DNA from: JAJRZL01 sp964557855 | GTDB lineage: Bacteria > Zixibacteria > MSB-5A5 > GN15 > FEB-12 | Assembly: GCA_964557855.1 (NCBI GenBank) | Contig: CAZLBP010000012.1 | Coordinates: 39,236 to 103,235 of the forward strand | Reading direction: 5' to 3' | Length of the DNA: 64,000 nucleotides | In this document: positions 63,948 through 64,000 of the stretch, piece after piece | Layout: each line of letters begins with the position of its first letter | How positions within the stretch are numbered: position 1 is the stretch's first letter | Notes under the pieces: model-generated | Told to the model about the DNA's origin: nothing | The model's input: only the letters and a program-made list of their open reading frames with translations | The model's database searches: none | Translations under genes and position numbers: made by a program

Positions 63948-64000
63948 CAGGGTGTTGACAAAGTAGTCGGCACCTTTTTTTTTTATTTTGCCATTTTGAT

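Overview
The window looks like a chromosomal piece of a Gram-negative, FCB-superphylum bacterium, most likely a Zixibacteria-type lineage. The evidence is an outer-membrane toolkit (BamA, Skp/OmpH, LpxD), many lipoproteins, FlgD/type IX-like C-terminal domains on secreted proteins, and a tandem type-I dockerin-like tail ending in DFLFRGGPPPP on a peptidase. The phylum call rests on recalled protein signatures, not on a tree. The window is mostly housekeeping genes. There is no prophage, transposase, CRISPR array or recognisable defence island.

Layout. 0-6 kb: folE, a DUF457/YdjM-type membrane protein, tRNA-Gln with spoVG and ispE on the minus strand, then acnA. 6-15 kb: an orphan membrane-anchored protein, a four-gene MacAB-type efflux operon (adaptor, two FtsX-type permeases, ATPase), a glycosyltransferase, an acyl-CoA dehydrogenase and an acidic lipoprotein. 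15-19 kb: rluB, scpB, scpA and trpS, all minus strand. 19-21.3 kb: two repeat-filled gene-poor stretches around a LuxR regulator whose receiver lacks its phospho-acceptor Asp. 21.3-24.6 kb: a metal (probably zinc) uptake operon made of a small Cys-containing membrane protein, a His-rich outer-membrane protein, a ZnuA-like binding protein and a ZnuB-like permease, with no ATPase beside it. 24.6-32.4 kb: a multi-PAS hybrid histidine kinase, a prohibitin-like lipoprotein, an orphan lipoprotein and uvrB. 32.6-37 kb: rplU, bamA, skp and lpxD, an envelope-assembly operon. 37-43 kb: a HAMP membrane protein, a YCF48-repeat lipoprotein, then lgt, PAP2, rsmI and nadE. 43-49 kb: ssb, a large receiver plus PEP-synthase-like ATP-grasp protein, and gdhA. 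49-64 kb: a secreted cupredoxin, lepB and hemW, a secreted endosialidase-chaperone protein, a PAS-LuxR regulator, a PilZ protein, an arylamine N-acetyltransferase, comM and a secreted M14 carboxypeptidase with PKD and dockerin modules.

How the genes relate: lgt and lepB process the lipoproteins and secreted proteins that are abundant here. BamA, Skp and LpxD build the outer membrane through which the His-rich protein would pass metal to the ZnuA/ZnuB-like pair. Several signalling proteins (hybrid kinase, PAS-LuxR, PilZ, receiver-ATP-grasp) are orphans without an obvious cognate partner.

The most unusual non-coding feature is a dense set of short hairpin repeats filling the intergenic spaces. 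At least four families recur. In three of them the arm sequences differ between copies while base pairing is kept, which argues for selection on structure or for spread as structured elements. No clear new multi-gene system was found. The best leads are the structured repeat families, the receiver/ATP-grasp protein that lacks a phospho-histidine domain, and the ATPase-less metal-uptake operon.
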